Part shown: in pieces, positions 44,516 through 55,304 of the stretch
Layout: each line of letters opens with the position of its first letter
Numbering within the stretch: position 1 is the stretch's first letter
NCBI GenBank assembly: GCA_963971405.1
Contig: OZ020491.1
Span: 10,410,855-10,474,854, forward strand
Source: Psococerastis gibbosa
Taxonomy: Eukaryota; Arthropoda; Insecta; Psocodea; Psocidae
Direction: 5' to 3'
DNA: 64,000 nucleotides
Notes under the pieces: model-generated
What the model saw: the letters and a program-made list of their open reading frames with translations, nothing else
What the model was told of the DNA's origin: nothing
The model's database searches: none
Translations under genes and position numbers: made by a program

Positions 44516-44920
44516 GAAAACCGGCTGATCTGCCAGAGAGTCCTGCACTGGGAAGCTTTAAGAGAGTACTCTTAGGTACCGACAGTAGTTCTATTTCCAG
44601 AAGCCCGATAACGGCGATTTGGGATGGCGGAAAACCGGCTGATTTGCCAGAGAGTCCTGCACTGGTTTGAGTACTCGTAGGTACCGACAGTAGTTCTATT
44701 TCCAGAAGCCCAATCATGGCGATTTGGGATGGCGGAAAACCGGCTGATTTGCCAGAGAGTCCTGCACTGCTTTGAGTACTCGTAGGTACGGACAGTGATT
44801 CTATTTCCAGCAGCCCGATCATGGCGATTTGGGATGGCGGAAAACCGGCTGATCTGCCAGAGAGTCCTGCACTGGTTAGCTTTCAGAATTCAGAGAGTAT
44901 ACTCGTAGGTACCGACAGTG
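44516..44920. repeat. Four tandem units of 105-114 bp
   Basis: Units begin at 44516, 44630, 44735 and 44840 with GAAAACCGGCTGAT, followed by GCCAGAGAGTCCTGCACTG, GTACTCGTAGGTACCGACAG and TTCTATTTCCAG. Spacings (114, 105, 105) are multiples of three, so a minus-strand frame (44442-44822) stays open through three units as repeats of SAGLSGKSAGFPPSQIA-IG. The first unit has a 9-bp insertion relative to the second and third. No start context or splice site argues for expression. Confidence 0.85.
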
Positions 44921-44932
44921 ATTCTATTTCCT

Positions 44933-45226
44933 AGAATCCGGTTGATAGGCCGTGGTCGTTCTGAAAGCTTACTTCCAAACGTTTCGTCAACATCTGTGGG
45001 CCACATCTTCAGTGGAACTCCATTACTCCTTGGTGCTACGGCCCGTGCTGCGCTCTCCTTTGCCAGTAGAACTGCATTGACTTCTAATATTGTATCTCGG
45101 AGGATGACCAGCTGGAAGCTTATAAGTCTAGGCAGTTCCACTGAAGATTTTGACCGCGGATGTTGATGAAACGTTTGAAGAACGCTTTCAAAACGACCAC
45201 ATCATCCCGAATTCTACTGCTTCATC
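44933..45226. mobile_element. Fold-back element G (G4)
   Basis: Left AGAATCCGGTTGATAGGCCG, CCAAACGTTTCGTCAACATC, CACATCTTCAGTGGAACTCC. Right AGTTCCACTGAAGATTTTGA, GATGTTGATGAAACGTTTG, CATCCCGAATTCTACTGC. About 100 bp of unrelated interior. It directly abuts the tandem array. Confidence 0.65.
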
Positions 45227-45274
45227 ACGTCTTCTTTTAGCCAATTAAAGTACGCTTTGAAGCCAATTTTGGAT

Positions 45275-45438
45275 TTGGTACCGCAAAATCGATGAACATA
45301 TGGACAGAGCGACAGACATTTCGTAAAAACCACTTTTTTGGTTTCTGGGACCTCAAAACGTGTAAACTCGTTGAAATCTCGGAATCGAAAATTTTGACCA
45401 TTACAAAGCTTTCCTTATACTACGTATAAATTGGAAAG
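45275..45438 (-). mobile_element. Element A terminal fragment
   Basis: The reverse complement begins CTTTCCAATTTATACGTAGT, then ATAAGGAAAGCTTTGTAATG, and AACCAAAAAAGTGGTTTTTA, matching 56161-56320. Truncated after the CTGTCGCTCTGTCC patch. Confidence 0.75.
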
Positions 45439-45439
45439 A

Positions 45440-46470
45440 AAAAAGAAAAAAAAAATTGTTAAGGGTTGCAAAAAGAAAAACGATTAGATATGATATTGTA
45501 TCTTCTTACACAATGTTAACCCAGGAAAATAAAGTCCTCCATCACAGTTTTAGACAGTATAAGCGTGCCCCTTGTTGAAAAGTCGACAAACATAATTAAT
45601 CTTCATAGTTTAGTCATTTGCAACTGGTCGACAGGTAGCACAACTTCAACTAGTTACCGCCCGAGGAAGAATAAACCGTTCAATGGCGGGAATGACTTAA
45701 ATTATCATGCGAGGCGACGTTGAATGGGTAAAAATAACTTAAAAAAAAACTAATATAACAGTACTACTCATATGCGTTTAGAAGAACCCGGAATTTTATA
45801 AATATTTCACCCTCAATGTCTTAAAGAAACCGATTTTTTATCCATGACACCAGTTCATTGATGGGTAAAATTTTTATGAGCTTCTTTCGCACTTCTTCTA
45901 CTTTTTCATTACGATTCTCTCAGTGTATACGGTAATAGTCTAGTCCTTTTAGGGCTCACAATATTTTTGTAGTATCGAGCGATGTGTGCAAAAACTGGAC
46001 AGACTAGGTTGAACTGGTCGGCGAGATGGGTCCAAGCACTATGGGGGTCATAGCACTTGGCGGTGCATGCGTGCGAAGTGTCGCCAGAAGGCATCTTGAT
46101 ATTTTCCAATTATAATAGGTATTCGTGAATGCAGCATACAAGAGTTAAACAATTTTATGAGTACCTACCTACTAAGGTTACTTCATATGCTTTGCTTTTC
46201 TATTTACATGTATAGGCTATACGTTAGGATTAAGGAGCGCACATAATTTTAATTTTAGGCAGATTTCATCTACCTATGGAGACCTATGTTCGACTTCCGC
46301 AAAATTTTTGCGTTTTCTGACTAAGCCCGATATTCTCCTGTAATCTTCAGATACTCTTCAAGCTATCTCGGGACATCTAGCTTCTTCATTTTTGTTGTGT
46401 ATAAGTTGTGCTGACCTTTTTTGAGACAGAATTGGACATGTCTCGGGTCTCGGTACAGAATTAATACTGG
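45440..46470. other. No recognised feature
   Basis: AT-rich, no convincing exon. The minus frame at 45909-46109 has no motif. Confidence 0.45.
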
Positions 46471-46645
46471 ACACGGTCCGTAACTAGGATTTTATTTCGA
46501 GGGGGGGGGGGGTTGCAATGCCATAGTTTGTTGTGAAATGTCGTGCGTCTGGAAATTTCAATTCTGTATAGTGTAAAGCCACAATATTCGGGGGGGGGGG
46601 GGCACCAGTATTCCTTATTACCGAGTCATTGGGCACGGCCCTTGA
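46471..46645. mobile_element. Degenerate hAT-like MITE (H10)
   Basis: CACGGTCCGTAACTAGGATT at left and GGGCACGGCCCTTG at right, G runs at about 46500-46512 and 46590-46602, and an AATTTCAATTCTGTATAGTG patch like the interior of H8 and H11. No target duplication remains. Confidence 0.5.
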
Positions 46646-46649
46646 TCTA

Positions 46650-48340
46650 TCCGAACTCCCTTAGAAGTAAGACTATATTAACAATTTTTATTTTCAAACG
46701 CTTCTCTCGATGAACCCCAAATGTCATTTGTTATTACTTGGATAATATAAAAAAAAATGCTAGGTAATAATTGAAAAAATCTTCGATTATAAAATTTCAA
46801 TGGGGTACAATTTTTTGAGGTCCCGCGTTTTAGGACCCACTAAATGCCAAACGAGTTTTTTAACGCCTTTTTGCTTTTGAAGTATATGCTTTTCAGGAAT
46901 TGTGTTTTTGTCTGATTTTTTTATGATTAGACTCGCGTATTATTGTAGTATCGGATTGTATGCGATACCATCGTAAACCTATTTAATTCCACGAGTTTCC
47001 TGTCATTCGTGTATCTACTTACTGACCCACTGAAGGCCATAATCTTCCCTTCAGCCTATTATTTTTATTGGATTGATTTCCCTATAAGGCGTTATTGTTA
47101 AAAACACGAGAAGATGCGCAGCAATCACCGAGGTACCTAACGGGTATCCAATCGTGAGATAAAGAAATTATGATCAAGAAATGTTGTGTACTGTTAGGAT
47201 AAACCAATACTTTACCTTTGATAGACATTCTTTTTCGCACATACTGTATGCTATAGTATTAACGTACAGTTTGTAGACATAACCTGACATGCTATAACTA
47301 CATATGGCCCACAAATGCATGTGATTTTCCTTTGCCTGGTTAAGCGGTTGATCATACGAGTGTAACATCACGATACTCATGTAGTTCTGGCAGTACCATA
47401 TCGGTTGGTTCGAAGCCCCTCCGTTTTTGGAACTTTATTTAGTTGGCAAAAAATGTTTTTAGCTGTGGCTGCTAAAACTAAACTACCTTGATTGAAATGT
47501 AGGCCTACGAGTTAGCGTAATAATATACATAAGTAGAATACGGTAAGTAAGAGATTGTATAGTATAATTCAAAGTTCTGTTTAATATCAACATATTTATT
47601 TATTTATTTATTTCAATGGGACTCCTCCCTTATTTTAAAACACCACTACTTCATTAGCCATAAATAACAGGCATGGTAATAAAGGCACAACACTTGAAAT
47701 TCAGCTCAGCCACGGCAAATTCTTAAGCGTTGATAATGGCAGTGAGCTACGACTCCGATTGTGCCTTAAGCAGGAAAAGGAATTAAATCCCATATAAATT
47801 ATCAATATTCTTGCACAATTCCGATCATGTCTACGTGTAATCGAGGGCAGTAGTGTAGGAGATCGTGCGGCAGATTTATTATTGGAGAACACATGTGAGG
47901 CAGGGCAGTTCATTCCGATGGGGGGGCCGAGGGGCCTGTAGCGACGGCGACGCGACCGTCATTCCAATGGGATGCTCAGGGTTCCCACGACGCCGGCCAA
48001 CACAGTCAGGCATGCCGACGCCCTCAACTTGGCATTCGGGGGGGTTAGGCAGGTGGCTGGGGACCGGCCCAGGTATACCCGCCAAAAAGTAGAATGACGC
48101 CCCAAAAATGTCATTCAATCATCCCAATGCTGATCGTTAATTTTCAAGATTAAACGACATATGGAACATTTAAAAAATTAGCACTGCAAAATGTCATTTT
48201 TTTTATTGGCTCTGTATTTTTTATATATAATTTTACCACGCAAGTTAATAAAGATTCAGTCTTGTTAGTTGTAGATATACTTTCATGAAAATTACTGGTG
48301 ACTATAATTTCACCCTAAGTAAAATCATTGAATATAAATG
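46650..48340. other. No recognised gene
   Basis: AT-rich except for a GC-rich block at 47910-48095, where plus and minus frames overlap; the block has no recognised protein and may be a transposon relic. Confidence 0.4.
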
Positions 48341-48349
48341 TACAATATA

Positions 48350-48812
48350 ATAATTCTTTTTTTTTTCTTTTTTTTTTCTTCTTTTCCTTGTCCAGTATTC
48401 CCTGGACAAGGAGCATATATTACAAAAATACAATACATAATAATACCATCCCGCATCCCCAAGCTAGCGCTTATTTGGGACAAAAGACTCATACAGTGCT
48501 GCTAAACAAGGCTTAATCATTTATTTTTGTTATTTATTTGTAATGTTTATTTTATTTTATTTTTATTTAATTTTAACTTGTTATTTTAATGTAGTTTTTA
48601 TTTTTTTATTTATTTTTATTTTTATTATTAACTCCCATTGACCAGCCATCTTTTTATACCCGCTTTTAACTCACCCATCTGTTTAAATTTTTTCATTTGT
48701 GGAGGAAGTTCATTAAATATCTTTGGTATAAGTACTTTGTTTAATCTCTCTCCGTATTTGTTATAAGTTATCTCAAACTTAAGCTTTTTTGGGTTTCTTG
48801 TATTGTACTTAA
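48350..48812 (-). mobile_element. LINE 3' end
   Basis: The minus strand (48812-48625) reads NPKKLKFEITYNKYGERLNK, then VLIPKIFNELPPQMKKFKQM, GELKAGIKRWLVNGS, stop. NKYGxRxxxVxxPKIxNxLP is a familiar C-terminal pattern of non-LTR elements. The 3' UTR ends with the hairpin CCTTGTCCAG-ggaata-CTGGACAAGG and an A-rich tail (T tract 48357-48378). Confidence 0.65.
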
Positions 48813-48820
48813 TAATAATA

Positions 48821-48851
<31 letters not shown>

Positions 48852-48862
48852 TTAATAAATTT
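48808..48862. repeat. AAT microsatellite
   Basis: About fifteen AAT units with one AGT interruption. Confidence 0.85.
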
Positions 48863-48864
48863 TA

Positions 48865-50664
48865 TTCTTAAAAGACAGCAAAATAAGAAATAAGATCATA
48901 CTCTACCCCAAATTATCCTAAGGGATTGTGCTAGGGGAGGGAACATACCATACTACTTGTAGTTACCATAATATCGTCTGCTGCTGGAACAAATTATCTA
49001 TTGAAACTGTATAATAAATAAATAAATAAAAATAAAAACTGCTGCTTTGTATTAAGGGGATTAATAAGGCGGGGTAATAGATTTGCGAATAAGTTGAAGT
49101 CTGATCTGAGGATTTGTGATAAGATTAGTGTACTGGTAATGGTCAACTCCAATTTTAAGGCGTTTTGCTGCTTTAAATAATTATATTTGTTATATATCAA
49201 TTGAAAAGTGTTGGCACATTTGAACTTTTAAAGTCAGAAACAGCCTTTGAGAAGGAGGAAAATTCGCTGCAAACCAATCGATAGATTGTAACTCCAGAAG
49301 AAGAACAGCCTCTCCGATTTTAACACATTGCGTACGATCCACTGAATACCACTGAATACCTATGAAATCACTAGTAAGTGTTTATATAAAATATATTCGT
49401 ATATTCAATCGTAAAATTCAGGGAAAACTGTAACATTAGCAATCATAAATACTCTATAGAGCGATGTATGAAATAGTATTAATATAAAATAATATTAATA
49501 CAATTGACATCACCGTTATTGTACGCTTATAAACAGTTGTTCCGAGTGTCTAGGTGGATGTTAGTCGCAAATTTCCGATTCTCAGTGCACTGTAAATCAA
49601 CCATAAACTTTTTTACTGATCTTTACATTTAGGGTTCATTTGAAGTATTAAGCTTACGGGGAGTAATAAGCGACAGGTTCCTAGTTGACGACACCGGAGC
49701 TATGATAGTGCCTTCTCTATTTAGCCTTTTCCACCGACACTGTAATAAAATAACTCCCATACAAGTCGATAGTGAAATAAACCTGCGGCGTTTCTAGCAA
49801 TGGAATTGGCTTGTAAATATGATTTAATGAAAATTTCAGATAATTTATACGGTAATGTGAGGTCAGTGAACTTTAGCGCAGCTGAGACAACTCTCACAAC
49901 TTATTACCAACAACTTATGGACGTAAATCAAAGAAAACTTACCATTTACCGTGGCGTGAAGCACCTTACCGGCATATGAACAAGAAGGCGCGAATAACTT
50001 TGGCGGTAATTTATGAACTTGCGGTGTTCTACCTTATAAACGACACCCTATAGTGTGGGAGTGTACAGTTACAATAGCTTTGCTATACCCCTAGAACAAG
50101 CTAGAACTGGTTCCAGAGTTGTGCGATTATATTTTGGAAATTGGGATTTTAGCCCAGCACCCAGGACGGTTCTCCTGGGAGATGGGAGAGTCTGCCAAAC
50201 TCAGGCTCATTCCAGAGGGCTTTTGGGCTGGTTCCAACAAAATGCCATAACCATAAGAAATTGCTAATCAAATGAAAATTAAAAGCGCAGAATGAGTTCT
50301 AAAAATGGTGTCATTAGACTTATGGAAGTAATTACTCCGTTTTTCTGTTTTGGCAAAGGCCAAGGTATATAACCTACTTTCATTTTTCACATTTTTATTT
50401 ATTTGGGGAACTATTTTAAAATTTCAAAACTTATGAAAAATAAATCACGAAAGTCATAGTCATAGTTTCTGATATGTAATGCTAAATTTACAAATTTATA
50501 TTCCAGAAAATATACTTAGCCTATTATTATAACATACGATATCACGAACCTCGCCTGTCCGTAAGGATCTCACGCATTAAATAAAAGACTTCCTTGTACC
50601 TACCGTCCCGTATGCTGCAACCATTTAGGGGTGACAAAGGTACAAGCAGACGGAATTAATGAAG
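48865..50664. other. Mostly unassigned sequence
   Basis: Holds a LINE-tail-like piece at 49262-49305 (TTCGCTGCAAAC ... ATAGATTGTAACTCCAGAAG), the same as at 10608-10645. Otherwise nothing was recognised. Confidence 0.45.
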
Positions 50665-50672
50665 GCTTAGCC

Positions 50673-50864
50673 CAGGCCCGTACCTAAGGGGGGGGGGGAC
50701 GGCCAAGGGGGCCGTGCCCGCTAAAAAGAATTCGATACAAAAATAATAAATAATTTAAGAGTTTTAGCTAAAACTACTAAAATTACTACGGATGTATCAT
50801 TTATAAAAAAATTTGTTCTTGTCCCCCCCACCAAAAAAAAAAATTAAATCCTGGAACGGGCCTG
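50673..50864. mobile_element. Intact hAT-like MITE (H7)
   Basis: CAGGCCCGTACCTAAGGGGG at left, CCTGGAACGGGCCTG at right. GCTTAGCC is exactly duplicated (50665-50672, 50865-50872). A G run follows the left end and a C run precedes the right end. Confidence 0.88.
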
Positions 50865-50874
50865 GCTTAGCCTA

Positions 50875-51610
50875 TATGGGAGATTGTCCCGCGGAGGAGC
50901 GATCACACCTACATTAAGATGAAAATGCCCAAGTAATGTGACAAAAGGCGAAGAAAATTGCCCGCCAATTACCGTGTCCGGAAGGTGCACGTTCTGAAGG
51001 TCGTCTAACTGTATCAGATGATAAAAAAAACATGGTGACTGGGAAAATAAACAGGAGAATGACGAGGGAAGTGCAGGACATTGCCCCAATAAAGCAAAAA
51101 ATACGAACCTGGAATAAAACCCGCAAATCTGGAATGCAGGGCAACACCTTCTTAGAGTTCAGAGTCATAACCGCAAGTAATATTGACCACCGTGTTCAAA
51201 CGCATTAATGCGCATTGTTAAATGGTTGGCTTACCAAACTGGCTTGGCACCAACATGGTCTACCAGTTTTCGGCTAACTACGATACGTGTTATTAGAAAA
51301 TAGCATTGCTGCCTTTTGTTATGAACCCGGGTCCAACTACCTCACATTTCAATTTGCCTAAAGTGTGCGGCGATTTATTGTCATAAGAGCGGTACGTGAG
51401 AAAATGTGTGGCAATTGTGTTCATGTCTGCGTTTATGAAAAGCTCGGAAAGTTTGTGCTAATGATTATCATCAAATTATCATATCATTAACTAACGATCA
51501 TTACATGTATTGTTGCAATTGCATGTTATACAGTATGTATATTTATTTATTTATGTCCTGTAAGGTATGTATGCACCTTTCCTCTATGGGTTGGTGTGCT
51601 ACCACTCGTT
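50875..51610. other. No recognised feature
   Basis: Overlapping minus frames (50844-51168) lack motifs. The rest is unassigned. Confidence 0.4.
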
Positions 51611-51612
51611 CC

Positions 51613-52044
51613 TGCAGCCTGATCGTGGCGATTATAATACCGGTATTTATTTAATCCCCGAGTATTAAAAATGTAAACAAGATAATTTATAATGGAAAGT
51701 GCTATTCAAAATTTGTTTGTTTACAGTTATAATCCTAGGGTATTTATTTAACCCCCTGCAGTCTGATCGAGGCCTTTATAATACCGGGGTTAAATAAATA
51801 CCCTAGGATTATAACTGTAAACAAACAAATTTTGAATAGCACTTTCAATTATAAAATTATCTTGTTTACCAGTGGATTAAATAAATGCCGGTATTATAAA
51901 CGCCCCGATCAGGCTGCTTGTATTAAAAATGTAAACAAGATAATTTTATAATTGAAAGTGCTATTCAAAATTTGTTTGTTTACAGTTATAATCCTAGGGT
52001 ATTTATTTAACCCTGGTAATATAATCGCCTCGATCAGGCTGCAG
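51613..52044. mobile_element. D element cluster, three units (D5)
   Basis: Outer ends CTGCAGCCTGATCG and CGATCAGGCTGCAG. Three GTAAACAA...TTGTTTAC cores occur in +, -, + orientation, with internal termini CTGCAGTCTGATCGAGG at 51755 and CCCGATCAGGCTGCT near 51903. Each core is flanked by CCTAGGGTATTTATTTAACC. Confidence 0.75.
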
Positions 52045-52206
52045 GTCCTCTAATTGCTTCCATCTTCCACCATATCTTCCAATTAACACAGTGGCGTATT
52101 CCAGATAGGCCTCTAACTATCGACCGCCCCCCCCCATATGCATATATGCTACTAAATTATAATATACACATAATATATCAAGCCATAGTTAACGTTCCTC
52201 GGTAAC

Positions 52207-52616
52207 TGGTTGAGCCTAGTGCAGCCTCTCCCGACATTTGCAGAAATATAAGATACGATATATCAATAGGCTACTATGCCCAGACACAATTTTTTTTTCT
52301 GTAAAATGAATTCTGTCTCATAGATTATTATTTAATTTAAGAGAAGTACACTGTAAGTATGTTCAAGAAGAAGAAGAAGGAGAAGTGGGAAGAGAAGAAG
52401 ACTAACAATATGGTTGAGCCTAGTGCAGCCTCTCCCGACATTTGCAGAAATATAAGATACGATATATCAATAGGCTACTATGCCCAGACACAATTTTTTT
52501 TTCTGTAAAATGAATTCTGTCTCATAGATTATTATTTAATTTAAGAGAAGTACACTGTAAGTATGTTCAAGAAGAAGAAGAAGGAGAAGTGGGAAGAAGA
52601 AGAAGACTAACAATAT
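52207..52616 (+). repeat. Recent 204-bp tandem duplication
   Basis: 52207-52410 is repeated at 52411-52616, starting TGGTTGAGCCTAGTGCAGCC and ending GAAGAAGACTAACAATAT. The copies appear identical except within the GAA-rich end, where the second is slightly longer. Confidence 0.95.
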
Positions 52617-52860
52617 CAATACCACAGAGAACGACAAGTTTACCATAAGCAGCAAAATTCAGCAATATCCATAACCAAATCAATCATTACAGCAACAAGA
52701 GAAATAACAAAAGGCATATCCACAAAACTATAACAACAACATAAGCAACAACAATAACCATAATCCCAACAACTATAACAACAACAGAAATAACTACAAC
52801 CATAACCACAAGAACTATAACAACAACAAAAACAATAAATTCAACAACAACAGCCTGCCA
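52617..52860. repeat. CAACAA-rich low-complexity tract
   Basis: Interrupted ACAACA / ATAACC repeats. Frames on the minus strand give Val-rich pseudo-proteins caused by the repeat. Confidence 0.75.
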
Positions 52861-53051
52861 ATCTCCCTCATTCACATTTCCTCCTTGTGGCACCGACAAA
52901 TCACTGTATTCTGCACGATCATTGCGATGGTATTGTCTTGCGTCGGCGGGAGCCCTAATGAACACCGTACGCAGGACGTTTTATTGTCAGCCGTAAATCT
53001 AAAAACGGCGTACTTACACTTAATTAGGCGACGGCAATTCATTGACTTTCT

Positions 53052-53061
53052 TTGTTTACAG
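53052..53061 (+). promoter_or_regulatory. Probable splice acceptor
   Basis: TTGTTTACAG preceded by a T-rich tract from 53041. It decides the start of the signal-peptide exon. Confidence 0.5.
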
Positions 53062-53152
53062 AGAATGAGGTGGCGGACGGGTGGAGGATTTGCCCGAAAC
53101 CTGTGGACATTGGTTATTTTATCAGCGCTGGTTATTGACAAGACTTCTGCAG
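53062..53152 (+). CDS. Signal-peptide-encoding exon of an unknown secreted or membrane protein
   Basis: The pyrimidine-rich acceptor TTGACTTTCTTTGTTTACAG ends at 53061. The ATG follows at 53065 and the exon ends at 53152 with AG|GTAAGTGT, a near-perfect donor. The peptide starts MRWRTGGGFARN (basic n-region), then LWTLVILSALVI (hydrophobic core), then DKTSAG with a plausible Ala-X-Ala-like cleavage site near TSA|G. The exon holds 29 codons plus one base, so the following intron is phase 1; secreted and receptor proteins often have a phase-1 intron just after the signal peptide. The frame is also open back to an ATG at 52885, but the acceptor favours the shorter reading. I found no matching 5' UTR or second exon in the window, so the mature protein is unknown. 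Confidence 0.55.
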
Positions 53153-53160
53153 GTAAGTGT
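53151..53160 (+). promoter_or_regulatory. Probable splice donor
   Basis: AG|GTAAGTGT matches the metazoan donor consensus at the exon edge and at positions +1 to +6. Confidence 0.55.
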
Positions 53161-53169
53161 CCCTCAAAA

Positions 53170-53558
53170 CGATGCATAATTTTTAGAACATAACACTCTG
53201 GCGTAGCCGAATCCTGAACCTGAGAAGGGGCAGTACCCTGAAATACTCCTAGAAGGGGTGGGGAAGGCTTTCATTTAAATGCAATAAGAAAGGAGAAGGA
53301 GACTAGAACTAGAGAGGAAGTGGTAGCCATACCTTCACTTAGGGGTTAGGGTCACTCTATCAATCGATGCATAATTTTTACAACAAAACACTCTGGCGTA
53401 GCCTAATCCTGAACCTGAGACGGGGCAGTACCCTGAAATGCTCCTAGATGGGGTGGGGAAGGCTATCATTTAAATGCAATAAGGAAAGAGAAGATGACTA
53501 GAACCAGAGAGGAAGTGGTAGCTCTACCTTCACTTAGGGGTGAGAGTCACTCTCTCAA
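53170..53558 (+). repeat. Tandem duplication, 195-bp period
   Basis: CGATGCATAATTTTTA, ACTCTGGCGTAGCC, ATCCTGAACCTGAGA, CATTTAAATGCAATAAG and GAGAGGAAGTGGTAGC occur in both copies (53170-53364, 53365-53558), at roughly 90% identity. It starts just inside the intron after the signal-peptide exon. Confidence 0.85.
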
Positions 53559-53754
53559 AAGGTCGGGAAAGGAAGATTACAATATGAATTTGATGCGCCC
53601 TGATATGGTTCGTGGATGCGGCAATTTGCGTTACTATCAAAAAGGAAGTTAGCTGATTGGAAGGTATCTATTAATAGTGATTTTCTAAATATGGGTAAGG
53701 GAAAGCAGAAGAAAGTTGAAGCTCTCGTGTTCTAACATATGCCTCTACTCGTAC

Positions 53755-53850
53755 GGTGATCCCAACGCGCCTTTATTGGCTTTGTGGCACCGGTTATTAT
53801 AAAAATGTGTAATGTTTTTTGGTTAAATACACGTATTATTATTATTATTA
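53755..53850 (+). mobile_element. Retroelement 3' end with ATT tail
   Basis: GATCCCAACGCGCCTTTATT, GGCTTTGTGGCACCGGTTAT, GGTTAAATACACG, then (ATT)n. The same tail occurs at 63457-63552. It is a LINE or SINE 3' end; the body is not identifiable. Confidence 0.5.
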
Positions 53851-53852
53851 CA

Positions 53853-55198
53853 TACTGCACTTATTCAAACAGTAATACAAAAGTCGGAAAAATCAGAATT
53901 GTACTGAAAGAAACCAATGGTGTAACCCAAATATGAAATCATAAAATTGTTGTTCTTGAATGAGTTTGGGAAATATTTCAGAAGACACAGTTTGAGGAGC
54001 GTCTGAGCAAACGTAAACGATACAAATCTGAAGTTGAAATAAAAAATGTTTTCAACTTAGGTAATAGTGGAACATGGTTGTATATACATAAGTTCCCGTT
54101 TTAAGATTAATGACAAACCGCTTTTCGTGGTTCTTGGGGGGATTAAAGTGTCTAATTCCAAGATAAGCTTCATCAGTGTCTATCGGAATTAGGTGAGATT
54201 TATTTGTGTGAAGTTGGCGAAACTGGACTAGGCTAACGCATACGAGTGTGTTTCCAAGTTGGTGGTCTTTACAGTGTCGAGGAAAGGTCGGCAATATCAT
54301 TCGCAATTAACATACTCAGAATCTACTTTCAAGTATTCAAAATGACGAAACCGTTATTCGTGAGATACATAAAAATGTGGTTTTATTGATTTTTATGGCT
54401 CCAAATTGATTCAGAGCGGTTGACTTTTCTGAAATCGATAACATCAAGTGCTATTTAGATGGCCAGTCCTGTTTAGGAAGTATGTTCTTTGAGTTTTCCA
54501 CTAACAGTTATGTTTTGCTCATTTTTACGGTTCGTCCAGTTACTACGATGGTACTATAAAATCATACTGTAATCAAACCAATAAGTAAACTATGGTTCTA
54601 GAAGAACTCTTCCTCAGAGTCGCCATTCCATTACACATTATGTTTGGACAGTATAATTGTCAAAATTTCTAACATTAACGCACAGAACAAATAGGTAGTA
54701 CCAGTAATAGTAGCCGACTTAGGCCGAATGCCTTCTCATTTTCCACGAATAATTGAAAAAACATACTTTGGCATACTGAAGATAAAACTGCCCTATTTAT
54801 GCAATAATAGTAGGGTAGACCCTTAGACAAGAATCGATATGCAATGAAACTATAGTAAAATCCTGGCTAATCACTAATCACGCAAAGTACAATGGTTATA
54901 CCAATTTTTCGCATTTTGCTGGAAGGGGACACGTCTGAAATAATTTATCACGTCCGTAAAATGGCTAAAAGTTGCGAAAATTGCGTTGAGAAAACAATCG
55001 ACTAGCCTAGGTAAAGAATGTAATTGACATGATGCCGACGAAGCCCATATTTAAAATTATGGCGGGAAAACACTGGGATATTATGATCATACGATTGACT
55101 GGAACAACTAATGGGCGGCTCTCTGTTAATCCGTCTCACAAAAATGAGTGAAACTCATAGATTGAAATTGAAGTGTTTGCTTTTAGAGAAAATGGTAG
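53853..55198. other. No recognised gene
   Basis: Includes an 84-codon minus frame (54052-54306) with no motif. The remainder is unassigned AT-rich sequence. Confidence 0.4.
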
Positions 55199-55226
55199 AA
55201 CCGAAATTAGAGGATATGGAAAAAAC

Positions 55227-55299
55227 TGGGCTTGGCGGGATTCGAACCCACGATCTACGCCTAACCGGGGCGTCGTCTTAATCGCTGGACCACAAGCCC
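55227..55299 (-). tRNA. tRNA-like sequence, probably a pseudogene or SINE head
   Basis: 73 nt on the minus strand. Acceptor GGGCTTG pairs fully with CAAGCCC. The T arm GTGGG-TTCGAAT-CCCGC pairs with one G-T. The anticodon stem ACGCC/GGCGT is perfect, with loop CCGGTTA. Position 33 is C rather than T, and the nominal anticodon GGT is unusual for a eukaryote. A and B boxes are good (TGGTCCAGCGATTAAG, GGTTCGAATCC). It was probably mobilised as part of a repeat. Confidence 0.5.
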
Positions 55300-55304
55300 T
55301 ATCC

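Noticed and set aside
47865..48118. Opposing 75- and 79-codon frames in a GC-rich block
   Set aside because: Both frames exist only because GC-rich DNA has few stops. Neither has a motif or splice context.
52687..52965. Val-rich minus-strand frame resembling a membrane protein
   Set aside because: The hydrophobic run comes from the CAACAA-rich low-complexity tract read on the opposite strand.
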